DNA from: Carnegiea gigantea
Lineage: Eukaryota > Streptophyta > Magnoliopsida > Caryophyllales > Cactaceae
NCBI GenBank assembly: GCA_029747015.1
Contig: JAKOGI010000001.1
Coordinates: 2,911,001-2,975,000 of the forward strand
DNA length: 64,000 nucleotides
Direction of reading: 5' to 3'
Numbering within the stretch: the stretch's first letter is position 1; every line of letters starts with the position of its first letter. The translations under genes were made by a program, and so were the position numbers. The notes below the pieces were generated by a model. That model worked only from the letters and a program-made list of their open reading frames with translations. It was not told the DNA's origin and did not search any database. Positions 10,030 to 21,503 of this stretch are shown here, piece after piece.

Positions 10030-13000
10030 ATGTTTGGAGGGGAAGGGGTGGGCTCCAACCAATCTACTTCTTCTGCTTCAAATAGTTTTTTAAAAAAAGA
10101 GACTGAGGCAGAGAAAGCAGAGGGAGAAGACTAAGATTATTTGGCAGATGTTTTCCATGAAGATAGGCATGGAGCAGAGAGAAATAGAAGGTTAACCGGT
10201 GTAATAAGTCACCAATTATAAATTTGAATGGTTCAACTTCATCCTTTTAATATCAACGGTTTGCATTTGTCAATTATTATAATTGGAAAAAATCAATTAT
10301 GGTAGAATTTCACTTTCTAAAGTATGATTTATTCGACTTTTTTTTTTAATAGACCATCATCAAATTCTAGTTTCTTTGGAGATAATTAGTCTTCAACTTT
10401 GTCAGAGAATTTAAAGGAAAAAAACATCCTAGGTAAATTTGAAAAAGAGTGAAGTGGAACAATAACACATTATATTTCGAGACTATAATCTATTTTTTAG
10501 TAATTTAAACTACTCTTATAAGGTATAAAGATTAATATGGCAAATACTACCCATGCAACTTGTATCAAAAAACAATAGATTTTTGATTTATAAATATTCA
10601 ACAATTATTATCACTGGAAAATTACTCTTAACTCAAAAAAACAAGGCTCCAAGTGCGGCATAAATTATTTTTGCTTAATTTAAATTTTTGAAATAAATTA
10701 TTTTTAAAAAATGAATTAGAGTTAAATTAAAATTGTAAAGATGGAAAAGAGTAAGTTGAACAGTCTTTTCATTCCAATAAAGTCTCCAACACAGGTAATT
10801 AAAATAGAAAGATGAATGAAGGACTGCCAATTATAATACCTCCAAGTGATGCTTATCTGTTCTACCCAGCCATCAATCAATTGGCCATATGGGGATGCAA
10901 CCTCCTCAATTGCACCCTAAAAAAAATAATAATTAATAAAAAAAAATTATTTGGTCATATTCTTACTTATAGAGAGGCTGATAGCTTAGCATGTGAAGCC
11001 ACAATAGAGTCAACAGAAAAGGTGTACTACAACATGACAACTAATTCATTGTATTTAATTATTCAAAATTATTTTAAAATTCAGAAAATTTAAAATTCAC
11101 AAGTTTTATGCTCTCCGCCAGCTTTTTAGTTAGGCCAACTTGATAGCTTATGTGCATGTATGTATTGGTAACTTATCACCCAACTTGCTTAACAAAAGAT
11201 TTTTTTTTTTTTTTTTTGGGGGTCAACTTGATTAGGTCAATCACATGAAAAATAAGTTCACTATTAAAGAATGTCCAATTGTATGTAACTAAATTAGTTC
11301 GTTAGGGGTTTTTATTATTATTCTTCTTTTGTAGCAACTAGGTAGTTTGTTTTCATAAAATTAAAAATAAAATAGTTTGTTACATTCAAGAAGTTTAAAA
11401 AAAGGACAAATTAGTTGGTTTAAAGAAGGGGAAAAAATTGGAGAAATGATACATATGCAACAGGTACGTCATCTGTGCATTTATAATTTGTTTTGTAATA
11501 ATATTTATCACACAACATGCTATGGATTTCATTGACAGCTCATGTATAACAAAACTTAACTTCGGAAGATAATTATTTCTTTTAAGCATCAAGAATCAAT
11601 TGTGAGCTCATCAATAAGTAAAGATTTGCTCCAATTCACCCCCAAAGTAGTGTGTGCAGTGAGGTTAATGTGGATCTTATAAAGTGGTGGATGTATATAT
11701 GGGATAGAGCTGATAAAATACATCTGATTTAGTTAATTAAATATTTTTATATTATGGATATAGTTAAAACTTCATTTTGACTTGGACATTTACCCCTCCT
11801 TCCATCCAATTAAACATTTAAACTAGATGAATTCTCCTTTTGAATATTTCCATAGATTTTTTTTGGTGGTAGTTTTCCTTTAAAAGATTAAGAAAATTGC
11901 CTTTTTTTAAAAAAATGACAGTAGGAAAAATGCCTCCTCATTTGACAAACTAGAGCAAGAGGATTGGAGCAGAGTCATAAATTTAATTTTTCCGCCAAAC
12001 ATCAAACTAAGTTTAGAATAGAGGAAATATTATTTGATGTAAATATGGAACCATGAAACTAACTACTATGTTTCTTGTATATATATATTTTGAAACTGAT
12101 ACGTTATAGAGTGGCATATGATGAAGTCTAGAAAGTTGTCAAAATTAAACTTTAAATGTATTATGGGACACATAAAACATATATTTGTAATAAGGAACAA
12201 AGGGGTAAAATTTCACCATATAGAAGATTGTTAAGTAATTGATAAATAAAAGGTGAAACATGTACATTTTTTTCGACCGTGACTAGCCTCTGGCCGATCA
12301 TGGCTTTAGAAAGCAAGTGACGGGTTCACAAAGGAAGGGAGGAGAACTGGGATCAGTCATTTTGAATGTAGCGCAATCTCTATATTAGAGGAAGTTGTTT
12401 TTCGCCAAATTCGAACCTTTGGAGGGGTGAATTGACCAAAAAAATCACATACAGACGTCTAGTTTTTCTTGCGACATGGGAGACTTTTTTAATTTCAATC
12501 TCAAAAATAGAGAACTAGTAGTAATTACTATATATTATAAGAAAAATATCTTGTATTCAATAAAAAAAAAGGTATGATTGAATAACAAAAGGGCATTACA
12601 ACTTGTAAATAGTACAAAATTATCTTTTATTCATATTTTTCCAAAATTTAAGAATTATGCGTGTAATACTCCTTTGCAAATATGATTAGTTTGATCATGA
12701 ATGCCGTGCTAGAGTTTTACAATTCGCAATTAATTTTAACTATCAAAAATTTGATACTTTTAAATCACGTATCATATTTATTTTAATCAAAAAATATTTT
12801 GCTACAAAACATGTATTATTGGACAAAATAAAATTATCTTTGCAGAGCAAGGCAGCTTCCAGAGCAAAACAAATAGGCAAATTTACCTCTAGGTGTTGCG
12901 ATAAATTGAAGTTTCTTTTTTGGAGGTTCTTTTCTTCCAAATGTCGATGACTTTAAAATAGTACTCGCCTAATAATATCTTTGCATTTTTTACTCTCTCT

Positions 13001-13945
13001 CTCTCTCTCTCCCCTCATAACAAGGCTCCAATTGCCAGATCCCCCTCTCCTAGGCATCTTTCTCATTCTCTGCAATTCCACACCCTTATTCTTTCTCTTC
13101 CCTCCTTGGCCATCCTCCCCCTTCAATCTCTCTCTTCCCCCTCATTAATGGCATGCTTCTTAATCTTCCTCCACCCCTTCCACCCCCTTCTATAACAAGA
13201 TGAGATAGAAAAAAGCATTTGAAGCTTCAATCTTGACACTCCAATAATGGTGGCTAGCTAGAAATGGCACTTACTTTAATGAAAAATAGAGCAAGTTTCA
13301 ACAATAATAATTTAAGGGAGTTTAAATTAGAGATCGTTGAGCATATAAATTTTAGGTTTTAGATTTAATTTCAGAAGTTCTTTTGCCCTATTTTCAGCTT
13401 TTAGATCTAATTTCATAGCATGCAAATTTCATATAATTGTACTTCAGTTTGGTGCTTTGGAGATTAAGGATGGATATGGCTCAATTGAAGTTTAAGTTTT
13501 GTGTTCAATTTTGGATGTTTTTCCTCTCCCCTATTTTCTCACTCATTGTTCTTTGTACTCTTTTATTACAGTTTCATTTCCCTGTTTTCTTCAAATTGTG
13601 TTCTGATAGGATGAAACAAAGCTCGGTCGGGCCTTCAATAGAGGAATAAGTTGGATGTGGTGGAGCAAACTTGCAAGGATACCTACTACTTCCACTTTGC
13701 ACTCACTCTTTGTCTTCTCTCTCTGTAGTTTTTTGGTTTTTGGCAGTCAATTCTTCTATTTATGCCATGTATTCATGTATATGGTTCTTTGTAAATGGTA
13801 AATAATATAACTAAAATATATAATTTGAAAACAATTACATATTAAAATTGCGAAAAAACTAGTCCAATATTCTACCTAAAATTCTCTGATAATTTGTTTT
13901 TACATATCAATCCGTCTAAGCAAACCTAGGTAATCCTTACTTTAC
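10030..13945. other. AT-rich intergenic DNA with low-complexity tracts
   Basis: No supported gene. It holds a T-run at about 11199-11217, a (CT)n tract with CT-rich flanks (about 12990-13200), and a possible tRNA-like B box on the minus strand near 12410 (GGTTCGAATTT). A frame at 10812-11093 has one RNase H-like word (H-I-x-x-R-E-A-D-S-L-A) but no other support. Confidence 0.45.
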
Positions 13946-14940
13946 CTTCTCACTTCTTTTCAACAAGCAACTAAAATATTCTTTTTAAGTACCAAAATAT
14001 TTTTTTTTGGATGAAGTACCTAAATATTTAGTTACATAACATGTCGCTCCTCCCACCCTGTCCCCAAAAAAAATCACAGCCCTAATTTCTTAGCATGACT
14101 TTTTGTATGTGTATTTTTAATCATCTCAACAAAAGAAATTTGTTAACCAATTCTCTCGCTCCACATAACTCATTGTTATCATATCATGCTATGTATATTC
14201 CGTGCTTTGCAAGGGCATGTATAATACTTCATTTGAAACTTTGATTATTAGCTAATTAGTTTTGATTAACATCCATATTTAAGATGTAATTATAGATTAC
14301 GAATTATATATGTATTGTAATGTTTTATTATTTTTTATATAATTATTTTGTGGTTGTACATTTTTAATACCTTTTTAGAGCGTAAATGTTTTGAATTTGT
14401 TATTTTATGCACTTGTACGCTTTGAATAAAATAATTTAGTTAGATTCACTGTCCACTTTTCTGTTTATCAAAAATCTATTGTAAATAATTTGTTTATATA
14501 GAAGATATTGTTGTTATTGTTTTTACTTTACCTGGTATTATTGTTGTTGTTGTCATTATCTATTTAGTAAGACATATAGATATTTAAAATCTTATAGCTT
14601 AATGTTAAAAATTTATTATTATTTTCAAATGTTTATATTATAATATAATACATTATTTTTGGTAGCATTAGCAATATAATATGTTTTTTGTCAAAAATAA
14701 TATAAAAGAATAATTTTTTATTATTATTGAGCATTGTCTTTCTTCAATTTCGAAGAAAAATCTTTGAAATTATACTTAATTTTATGACATCTTTTTTTTT
14801 GGAAATAAAAAAAAAAAAACTTCCATTCAAAATTGAGCAACTCTCTTCTTTAAAAAAACTACTATCTTTAAAATTTTGTGGGAATGACAATAGTCCAAAA
14901 TTTGGAGGTTTGTGCCAATTGTCCAGTAGACCGTCTTACT
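13946..14940 (+). repeat. Repeat family X, copy A, left part
   Basis: About 1 kb that aligns by eye with two separated blocks of copy B. 13946-14610 matches 26772-27425 (shared CTTTACCTTCTCACTTCTTT, AAATATTTAGTTACATAACAT, TTATTAGCTAATTAGTTTTG). 14630-14940 matches about 41985-42262 (shared TTTTTGGTAGCATTAG, GAGCATTGTCTTTCTTC, AAGATTTGGAGGTTTGT-like ends). In copy A the two blocks are contiguous, so copy A shows the arrangement before the 14.6-kb block in copy B. No coding capacity was found. Confidence 0.75.
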
Positions 14941-15887
14941 GGTCAGGCTAACTTATTTTCCCCCATCGCTGCTGCAGCGGACGTCTTTATGGGTTAGGCC
15001 TAATTATCTTCCTTTGTCGCTGGAGTAGCGGATCTTTTTGCTTGTGAGGTGACCTTATGTTTATGTATTGCTGGAACATCAAACCTTTTTGTCATTCAAG
15101 CAAGCTTTATCTACTTGTATCGCTAGAGCAGTAAACCTTTTTGCTGGTCAGGAGAACGTAAATTCTTTTATCGCTGGAGCACTGGACTTTTTTGTCGTTC
15201 AGGTGAACTTGTCTTCTTCTATGACCAGAGTAACAAAAAATTTTGTGTGTCAGACGAAGTTATCTTCCCGTGTGGCAGGAGCAGTGGACCTTTTTGCGGG
15301 TCAGGTCAACTTTTGCAGGTCAAGCGAACTTATCTTCCTGCATCGTTAGAAAAGCTTACCTTTTGTAGGTCCGGCGAACTTATCTTCCTATATCGGTGGA
15401 TGAACCTAGCTTTTTGCAGGTCGGGCAAACTTATCTTCCTGTATCACTTGAACAACGAACCTTTTTGCTGGTCAGGGGGTCATTTGTTCTAGTATCGCTG
15501 GAGCAATAGACATTTTAGCAGCTTAGGCGAACTTTTCTTCTTCTACCACCGGAATGGCAGACCTTTTTGCAGGTCAGACTAACTTATCTTCCTGTATCGC
15601 TAGATCATCGATCCTTTATATAAGTTAGGCGAACTTATCTTGTTGTATCGTTAGAGCAGTTAAATTCTTTTATAGGTCCAAAGAACTGTTCTTCCTGCAT
15701 GGCTGTAGCAGCAGACCCTTTTGCAGTTATGGCGAACTTATCTTCGTATATCACAGGGCAGTAGATCTTCGGGCAGATCATACGAACTTTATCTTCCTGT
15801 ATCGTTAAAGCAACACACCTTTTTGTTGGTCAGACAAATTTATCTTCCTCTCTCGCTGGAGCAGTGGACAGTTTTGCTGGTCATTGC
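14925..15887 (+). repeat. 51-bp minisatellite array, left segment
   Basis: Degenerate tandem units with the approximate consensus CTTATCTTCCTGTATCGCTG plus GAGCAGTGGACCTTTTTG plus CGGGTCAGGCGAA. The spacing of TATCTTCC words is about 50-51 bp (for example 15331, 15381, 15432). Because 51 is divisible by 3, fortuitous long frames arise with a 17-residue period (L-S-S-C-I-A-G-A-V-D-L-F-V-G-Q-A-N). No start context, splice site or other gene feature suggests real coding. The array continues after the solo LTR. Confidence 0.9.
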
Positions 15888-17505
15888 TGTTGAGTTATTA
15901 TATTTAGTTTTGATGATAACAAATCCAAGTGTAAAAATCTGTCCAAGTAATGTTGCTCCGAACACGATCTCCAAACAGGCCTAACTGGTGTTTATGATCT
16001 TTATTGTATTAACTGGTTTGCTACATGTGAGAACAAGTCTTCTAGACAGGTTTTACTTAGTGATTCCATATTAAGTCAAGAACACCATCTCGACAGTTGA
16101 TTGTAAAGCGTGTTCCTGAACTCTAGCAATGCAAAGAACAACCCCAGCAAACAAGGTGGCCTTGGTGTTCACAGCAGCTCTACAAATCTCGGACAAGATG
16201 ACTGGTTCAAAACAAGAAGTCTTGGGTATATAGGTTTTATTTAATTAGACTCTTGTTAATATGCCAATATTGAAAACATCATTTTAAACACCTCTTGGAT
16301 CGGTATTTGCGCTAAGTACTTCAGAACACCAGTTACGAACAACCCTGCAAACAGGGTGCCTAGGGTGTTTCTGAACTGCAGTGGCCATACCCGATTATTT
16401 TTGAAAATTCATTTTGGTTGGCCAAGATTTCTAGAATACTTTCCTTGAATTTCAAAACTGCTATTTCTCTGGAAAGGATATTTCCTGAAAATATTTTGGG
16501 AGATTTTCGAAAATAAGTTTTGGAGATTTGCCAAAACTTAAAAATTTCCTTTGACCATATTTTTGGATATGGTAAAGTTTCAAAAGTTGAAAATTTTTTG
16601 GTTGCTTTTTGAATCCACCTCTCAGCTATGGGAAGATAAGGGTTATCTTTTAAGATAACAAAATCCCTTATATTTTGGGATAAATTCATCATTAGCTGTT
16701 GGAAAATTTATTTTGTTTGCAAATCAATTTCCATACTTAGCTGATTCTGCGGTTTATGACCGTTGGTTTTTTGTGTTTAAAATCCTCAGCTTTTTCTCTC
16801 CCAACATAGACATACACATACACAACACACGAGAAAAGAGCAGATAGAAAACTCAGGTTGAATTTGCATAAACGCAGCTTTTTGAAAAATTCAGGAAAAT
16901 CAAAAAACACGATTTACACTCAAAGATTCTTGAGCTTCATTCTGAAAAGCAAACCGTGACAAGCTGTGTTTAATTTGAGTTTTCAAACCATTGGCATAAT
17001 AGGATCTTCATTGTACCTTACATCTGCTTAGTGAGAAGCACCCCCTGTAAGGTGTTTGTAACCCTGATCTTGAATCAGAAAAGTGAGTGAGTGTGTCCTA
17101 GTCGTGTGGACTTGGACGTGTCTAATCTTACGAAGGTTGGACGTGGTGTAACCTGTCTTTGGGAAGAAGGTTACGTGGTTGCAAGTTGTAACAAGGTGTG
17201 TTACATTTGTAACGTGTGAAGCCCGTTAGTGAAAGTGGTTAAATCCTACACGAGGTAGGTCGTGGTTTTTCACACCTCAGTTGGGCTAGAGGTGTTTTCC
17301 ATGTAAAAATTGTGTGTGCTTTATTTTCCGCATTTATCTTGGTGATTTTCGCATCTGCAATATTTGAGAACACCCCGTGCAAACAAGCTATCAGGGTGTT
17401 TGTCATTTGAGAACAACCTCTGTGAGGGTGTTCGTTATTTACAACGCGAAAATCAGACACCACAATTCACCCCCCTCTTGTGGTTGGATACTCACGAACT
17501 CAACA
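15888..17505 (+). mobile_element. Solo LTR (1618 bp), copia/Sirevirus-like
   Basis: The sequence begins TGTTGAGTTATTATA and ends CGAACTCAACA, giving a 9-bp terminal inverted repeat (TGTTGAGTT/AACTCAACA). It is flanked by a perfect 5-bp target duplication, ATTGC (15883-15887 and 17506-17510). It splits the 51-bp minisatellite cleanly. A TATATA lies near 16226-16231, and a CAATTCACCCCCCTC motif lies near the right end. The size and termini resemble long LTRs of Ty1/copia Sireviruses; that assignment is from memory of the family and is moderate. There is no internal domain, primer-binding site or second LTR, so this is the product of LTR-LTR recombination. Confidence 0.88.
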
Positions 17506-18580
17506 ATTGCAGTAACAGACATCTTTGTGAGTTAAACAACTTTATCTTCCTTTATCGCCAGAACAGTGGACCTTTTTGCTGGTCAGGCTAACTCATCTTG
17601 TTGTATCACTGGAGAAGCGGACCTTTTGCGAGGTCCGGGGAACTTTAATTCCTGTAGCGCTAGTACAGGAGACCTTTTTGCAGGTCATGCTAACTTGTGT
17701 TCCTCTATCTTTGAAGCAGTGAACTTCTTTGTGTTTCCGACGAACTTATCTTCTTGTATCGCTAGAGCGGCAGATCTTTTTGTCGGTCGGGCCAGCTTAT
17801 CTTCCTATATCACTGGGGCAGCAGACCTTTTTGTGAGTCCGACGAACTTATCTTCCTGTATTGCTGGAGTAGTAGACCTTTTTGTAGGTCAGGCGAACTT
17901 ATCTTCCTATATCACTGGAGCAACGGACCTTTTGCTGGAGCAGTGAAAGTTTTGATTGGTCAGGCAAACTTATCTTCTCGTCTCACCAGAGTAGCTGACC
18001 TTTTGCGGGTCAGGTGAAATTTTCTTCCTGAGTCTGTGGAGCACCAAACCACTTTGAAGGTCTGACCTAATTTTCTTCATCTGTCGCTGGAGGAGCCCAA
18101 CATTTTACAGATCGAGCAAACTTATCTTTCTGTGTCACTGGAGCATCACACCTTTTTGCGGGTCAAGACTAATTATATTCCTATACAGCTCGAGCAGCGG
18201 GAATTTTTGCGGATTAGGCGAACTTATATACCTGCATCGCTGAAGCTGCGGATCCTTTGCGGGTCAGGCAAGCTTATCTTCTAATGTCACTGGAGAAGCA
18301 GACCTTTTCACTTGTCAAGCCTAATTATCTTCCTAGATCACTCGAGTAGCGAACCTTTTTGTTGGTCAAGCGAACTTATCTTTCTGCCTCGCTGGAGCAG
18401 TAGACCGTCTTACTGGTAAGGCTAACTTATCTTCGCTTATCACTACTGCAGCAGACCTTTTTATGGGTCAGGGGACCTTATCTTGAAGTGTCACTGGAGC
18501 ACCAGACTTTTTTGCGGGTGAAGCCTAATTATCTTCCTATGTCGCTAGAAGAACGAGCCTTTTTGCAGGTCTAGCGAACT

Positions 18581-18582
<2 letters not shown>
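17506..18582 (+). repeat. 51-bp minisatellite array, right segment
   Basis: Continuation of the array across the solo LTR. About 21 further units follow with the same core (ACTTATCTTCCT...GGAGCAG...GACCTTTTTG). The last three units (about 18386-18545) resemble the first three units of the left segment (14925-15060). Shared words include AGTAGACCGTCTTACTGGT, and both sets have CTAATTATCTTCCT in the third unit. That indicates a higher-order block duplicated within the array. Confidence 0.9.

Positions 18583-18656
<74 letters not shown>
18583..18656. repeat. (TA)n(GA)n microsatellite
   Basis: About 20 bp of TA repeats followed by about 50 bp of GA repeats at the right edge of the minisatellite. 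The corresponding site in copy B (42274-42376) is also (TA)n(GA)n, but there it follows the left part directly with no minisatellite. Confidence 0.95.
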
Positions 18657-18660
<4 letters not shown>

Positions 18661-19285
18661 AAATCTAGTGAGAACAAGGCTATAACATGAGATATGAGAA
18701 GACAAATATAGGCCTTTAATTTTCATCCACAGGTAGATTCACGCCATGTCATCGGTGTCGTCCCCTCCCCCCCAACCCCAAAAAAACCCCTTCCCTTCCC
18801 TAACCCTGATTCATAATTTGTGAACACTGAGAGAGCAAGTCGGCACTTTGTCGGACAAACGATGACTGCCATGAGGATCGTCAGTGGCTGGGCCATCGCG
18901 AATGGGGTTCACCGGCCACCAGTGACCCTCATGGGGGTCGTCCTGTGTCTGTTCAAGTTACAACCAAAATGAACGCTTGACGGCTTTGCGGCCGGAATTC
19001 AACGAAAATCTTACCGAAAAAGGGAGAAGGTTGGGAACATATCAACCTTACTAGGTTAAGCATGATTTTTCCAGTGAAGCCATGGCTGTTTGTTGGTTGT
19101 TGGGCATTGTTTGATGGAGACACAACGCATGAAATTCAATTGAACGATATCTGAAGCTCACCGGTGACTGAGAATACCAGTCGGTTTTGTCAATGGTTGT
19201 GGATTAAAGTTTCCAGTGGCGATGGGTTGTCGAGGAACAATGACAATAGCGTACAAGTCACTGGGGGACAGAATCCGATTAGGAA
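18657..19285 (+). repeat. Repeat family X, copy A, right part
   Basis: It begins GCAAATCTAGTGAGAACAAGG and aligns with 42377-43030 over its length. Shared words include GGCCTTTAATTTTCATCCAC, GGGAGAAGGTTGGGAACATA and GAAGCTCACCGGTGACTGAG. Copy B has about 40 extra bases near 42685-42725. Copy A loses similarity after GGACAGAATCCG and lacks the inverted terminal segment seen in copy B near 43090-43135. Confidence 0.8.
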
Positions 19286-19577
19286 CGAAGACAATAGTGT
19301 ACTCTATTTTATCAATGGATTTTAGTTTTTTTAAAAATATAAATTAAATGATGCTAAATCATCTCTATTTTTTTTCTTTAGTCTCGATACTAAACACTTT
19401 ACTCTAAACATGAGGTAGACTTGTATACATCTTGAATATATTTTAAAAAAAGATGGAAAGAATTGAATTGGGTGATATTCATTTAGATATTGGCCAATAC
19501 TCTTGCTTTGAACACCCCCCTCCAAAAAAGGTAATAAGTGTAGTGAACTTGTTGAGTTTAAAAATAGAACTCATTAA

Positions 19578-19808
19578 GGGGGTGTTTGGTGAGCAAAAAA
19601 GGGTTGGGGACTTGAATCCTCAGGTTTCAAGTTCCACTCCCTAATGTTTGGTGATAAATTTGGGAAAAGGAACTTGATACTTGGGGGGATCAAGTTCCCC
19701 CATAAACCCCTGGAACTTGAACCCTCCTATTATTGGGGGGTTTCAAGTTCTCATCCCCAGGGTTCAACATTATTGTTGTTGTTGTTGTTGTTGTCATTAT
19801 TATTATTA

Positions 19809-19864
<56 letters not shown>

Positions 19865-20740
19865 GTAATATAATAATAATAATTATTATTATTATTATAT
19901 AATAATTATTGTTATTATATAATTATGATTATTATTATATAATTATAATTATAATAAAAATAATTATTATTATTACACTATAATTGTAATAATAATAATT
20001 ATAATAATAATAATAAAATTATTATTATTACTATAATAATAATAATAATAATAATTATAATAATAATTATTATTATGATTATAATATAATAATTATGATT
20101 ATTATTATATAATTATAATTATAATAAAAAAATAATTATTATTATACTATAATTATAATAATAATTATTATTATTACTATAATAATTATTATAATTATAA
20201 TAATAATTATTATAATATAATATAATAATTATGATTATGATTATTATTATATAATTATAATTATAATAAAAAATAATTATTATTATACTATAATTATAAT
20301 AATAATTATTATTATTACTGTAATAATAATAATTATTATTATTACTGTAATAATAATAATTATTATAATAATAATATAATAATAATTATTATTGTAATTA
20401 TAATTATAATTACAATTATAATTATAATTATAATTATAATTATATAATTATTATTATATAACAATTATTAGTATTATTGTAATTATTATTATTATAGTAA
20501 TTATTTTGTTATTATAGTAAATATTATTATTATAAATATTCGTACTTGCATATAATATTTCTAAACTAAAAATAGAGTTGATTCCATTCCAAAACTGCTC
20601 ACCAAACAGCAATGAGTGGGACCTGATTCCATTCTAATTTTCACCAAATAACTGGGTTCAGGATTCAAGTTTCATACCCAACCCCCCAGGATTCAAGTCC
20701 TGATTCCATTCCATTCTAGTTTTCCTCACCAAATAGGGCC
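19578..20740. mobile_element. PIF/Harbinger-like MITE with expanded TTA tract
   Basis: The left end GGGGGTGTTTGGTGAG (19578) and right end CTCACCAAATAGGGCC (to 20740) form an inverted repeat matching at about 12 of 16 positions. They are flanked by a perfect TAA on both sides (19575-19577, 20741-20743), the 3-bp target duplication expected of PIF/Harbinger. Inner arms repeat CAAGTTCC, GATTCCATTC and TTCAAGT words in opposite orientation. The centre is a long ATT/TAA tract. There is no transposase, so it is non-autonomous. Confidence 0.8.
19770..20540. repeat. (TTA/TAA)n microsatellite with inverted blocks
   Basis: About 770 bp made almost only of TTG, TTA, TAA and ATAATT units inside the MITE. 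Alternating TTATTA and TAATAA blocks are mutually complementary, so the strand could fold into long AT hairpins. Several sub-blocks repeat, for example ATGATTATTATTATATAATT near 19923, 20093 and 20234. Confidence 0.95.
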
Positions 20741-21074
20741 TAAAGCTATTATACGTATAACCACACAAACTGGACATATATAATCCTTATGTGCTGTTTA
20801 TTTGATTATAATATAATCAACCTTGTACTGATTGTTTTTTAAGTAATATGCTTCCAGATAATTGAATATTGGAACAGAAAAATATTCATAAATTTATTTA
20901 CATTATAACATTTATTACATTCAACGAAATAAGTTATTGATGTGTGCATGTTTGCACAATCTTGTATTATAATTTTCTCTCAACTCTGCATTGTTCTTTT
21001 TCATTTGCTTAGTTAGGTTTTAGATCAGTGCAAAATTCAACATCAATTTGATATCACAACATCTATGTCCAAAA

Positions 21075-21403
21075 GCAAAGTTCTTTACAAGGGGATCGAG
21101 CAGGATCATAAAGTTGATGGAGACCACAATCCCTATTTTCGTATACTCCTAATCAACGTATGGCGAAGTACGTACAACTCATCTATATTTTTCCCACGGA
21201 GGAAGAAGCCTTTCAAAGCAGAAGGAGAAATCCAACATGAATCAAATTAAACTTGACGTTCCTTAATGTGTACCAATCCAGTATGCAAATGGTTCCTCTA
21301 TGATCAATCTCCTTTGGTGTTGGTGTAGAAATTCTAGTTGTTGACATTGGTTGATTTGGTTCCCAACAACAACAACAACAAAAAGGGCACAATTACGGCT
21401 ATT
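21075..21403 (-). pseudogene. Partial duplicate of the F-box/LRR gene exon
   Basis: About 330 bp align with the last exon of the F-box/LRR gene (about 22617-22930) in the same orientation. Shared plus-strand words include ATTTTTCCCA followed by GAAGAAGCCTTT, and AATCCA-AT/CGAATCAAA. Also shared are TGGTGT/TGGTGCA...AGAAATTCTAG and the CAACAACAA stretch. Small insertions, including an AAGTACGTACAACTC variant, destroy the frame. It lacks the F-box exon and the gene's 3' end, so it is a decayed fragment. Immediately right of it lies a MITE fragment (21412-21503). Confidence 0.7.
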
Positions 21404-21411
21404 GATACTTC

Positions 21412-21503
21412 TGTTAGCTGTTATTTTCTATTAGTTGTTTGTTATTAGCTATTTGAATTAATTGCGTATAAGAAAAGTTTATAGAATTTGCTGTTTAAAT
21501 CTG
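21412..21503. mobile_element. MITE fragment, TTAGCTG-rich family
   Basis: A short piece with reiterated TTAGCTGTTATT, TATTAGCTATTTGAATTA and a TTGCTGTTT end. It matches the left arm of the MITE at 2199-2627. No right end is present. Confidence 0.5.

Noticed and set aside
10812..11093. Frame with H-I-x-x-R-E-A-D-S-L-A resembling the end of a LINE RNase H
   Set aside because: Only one short motif matches, and no neighbouring LINE sequence or poly(A) end was seen. Kept only as a note.
17566..17946. 126-codon frame with a 17-residue repeat
   Set aside because: It is a by-product of the 51-bp minisatellite. The same repeat is degenerate, switches frame elsewhere and has no gene context.
19644..19902. 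Poly-Leu and poly-Tyr/Ile frames
   Set aside because: They are translations of the TTA/TTG microsatellite inside the MITE.
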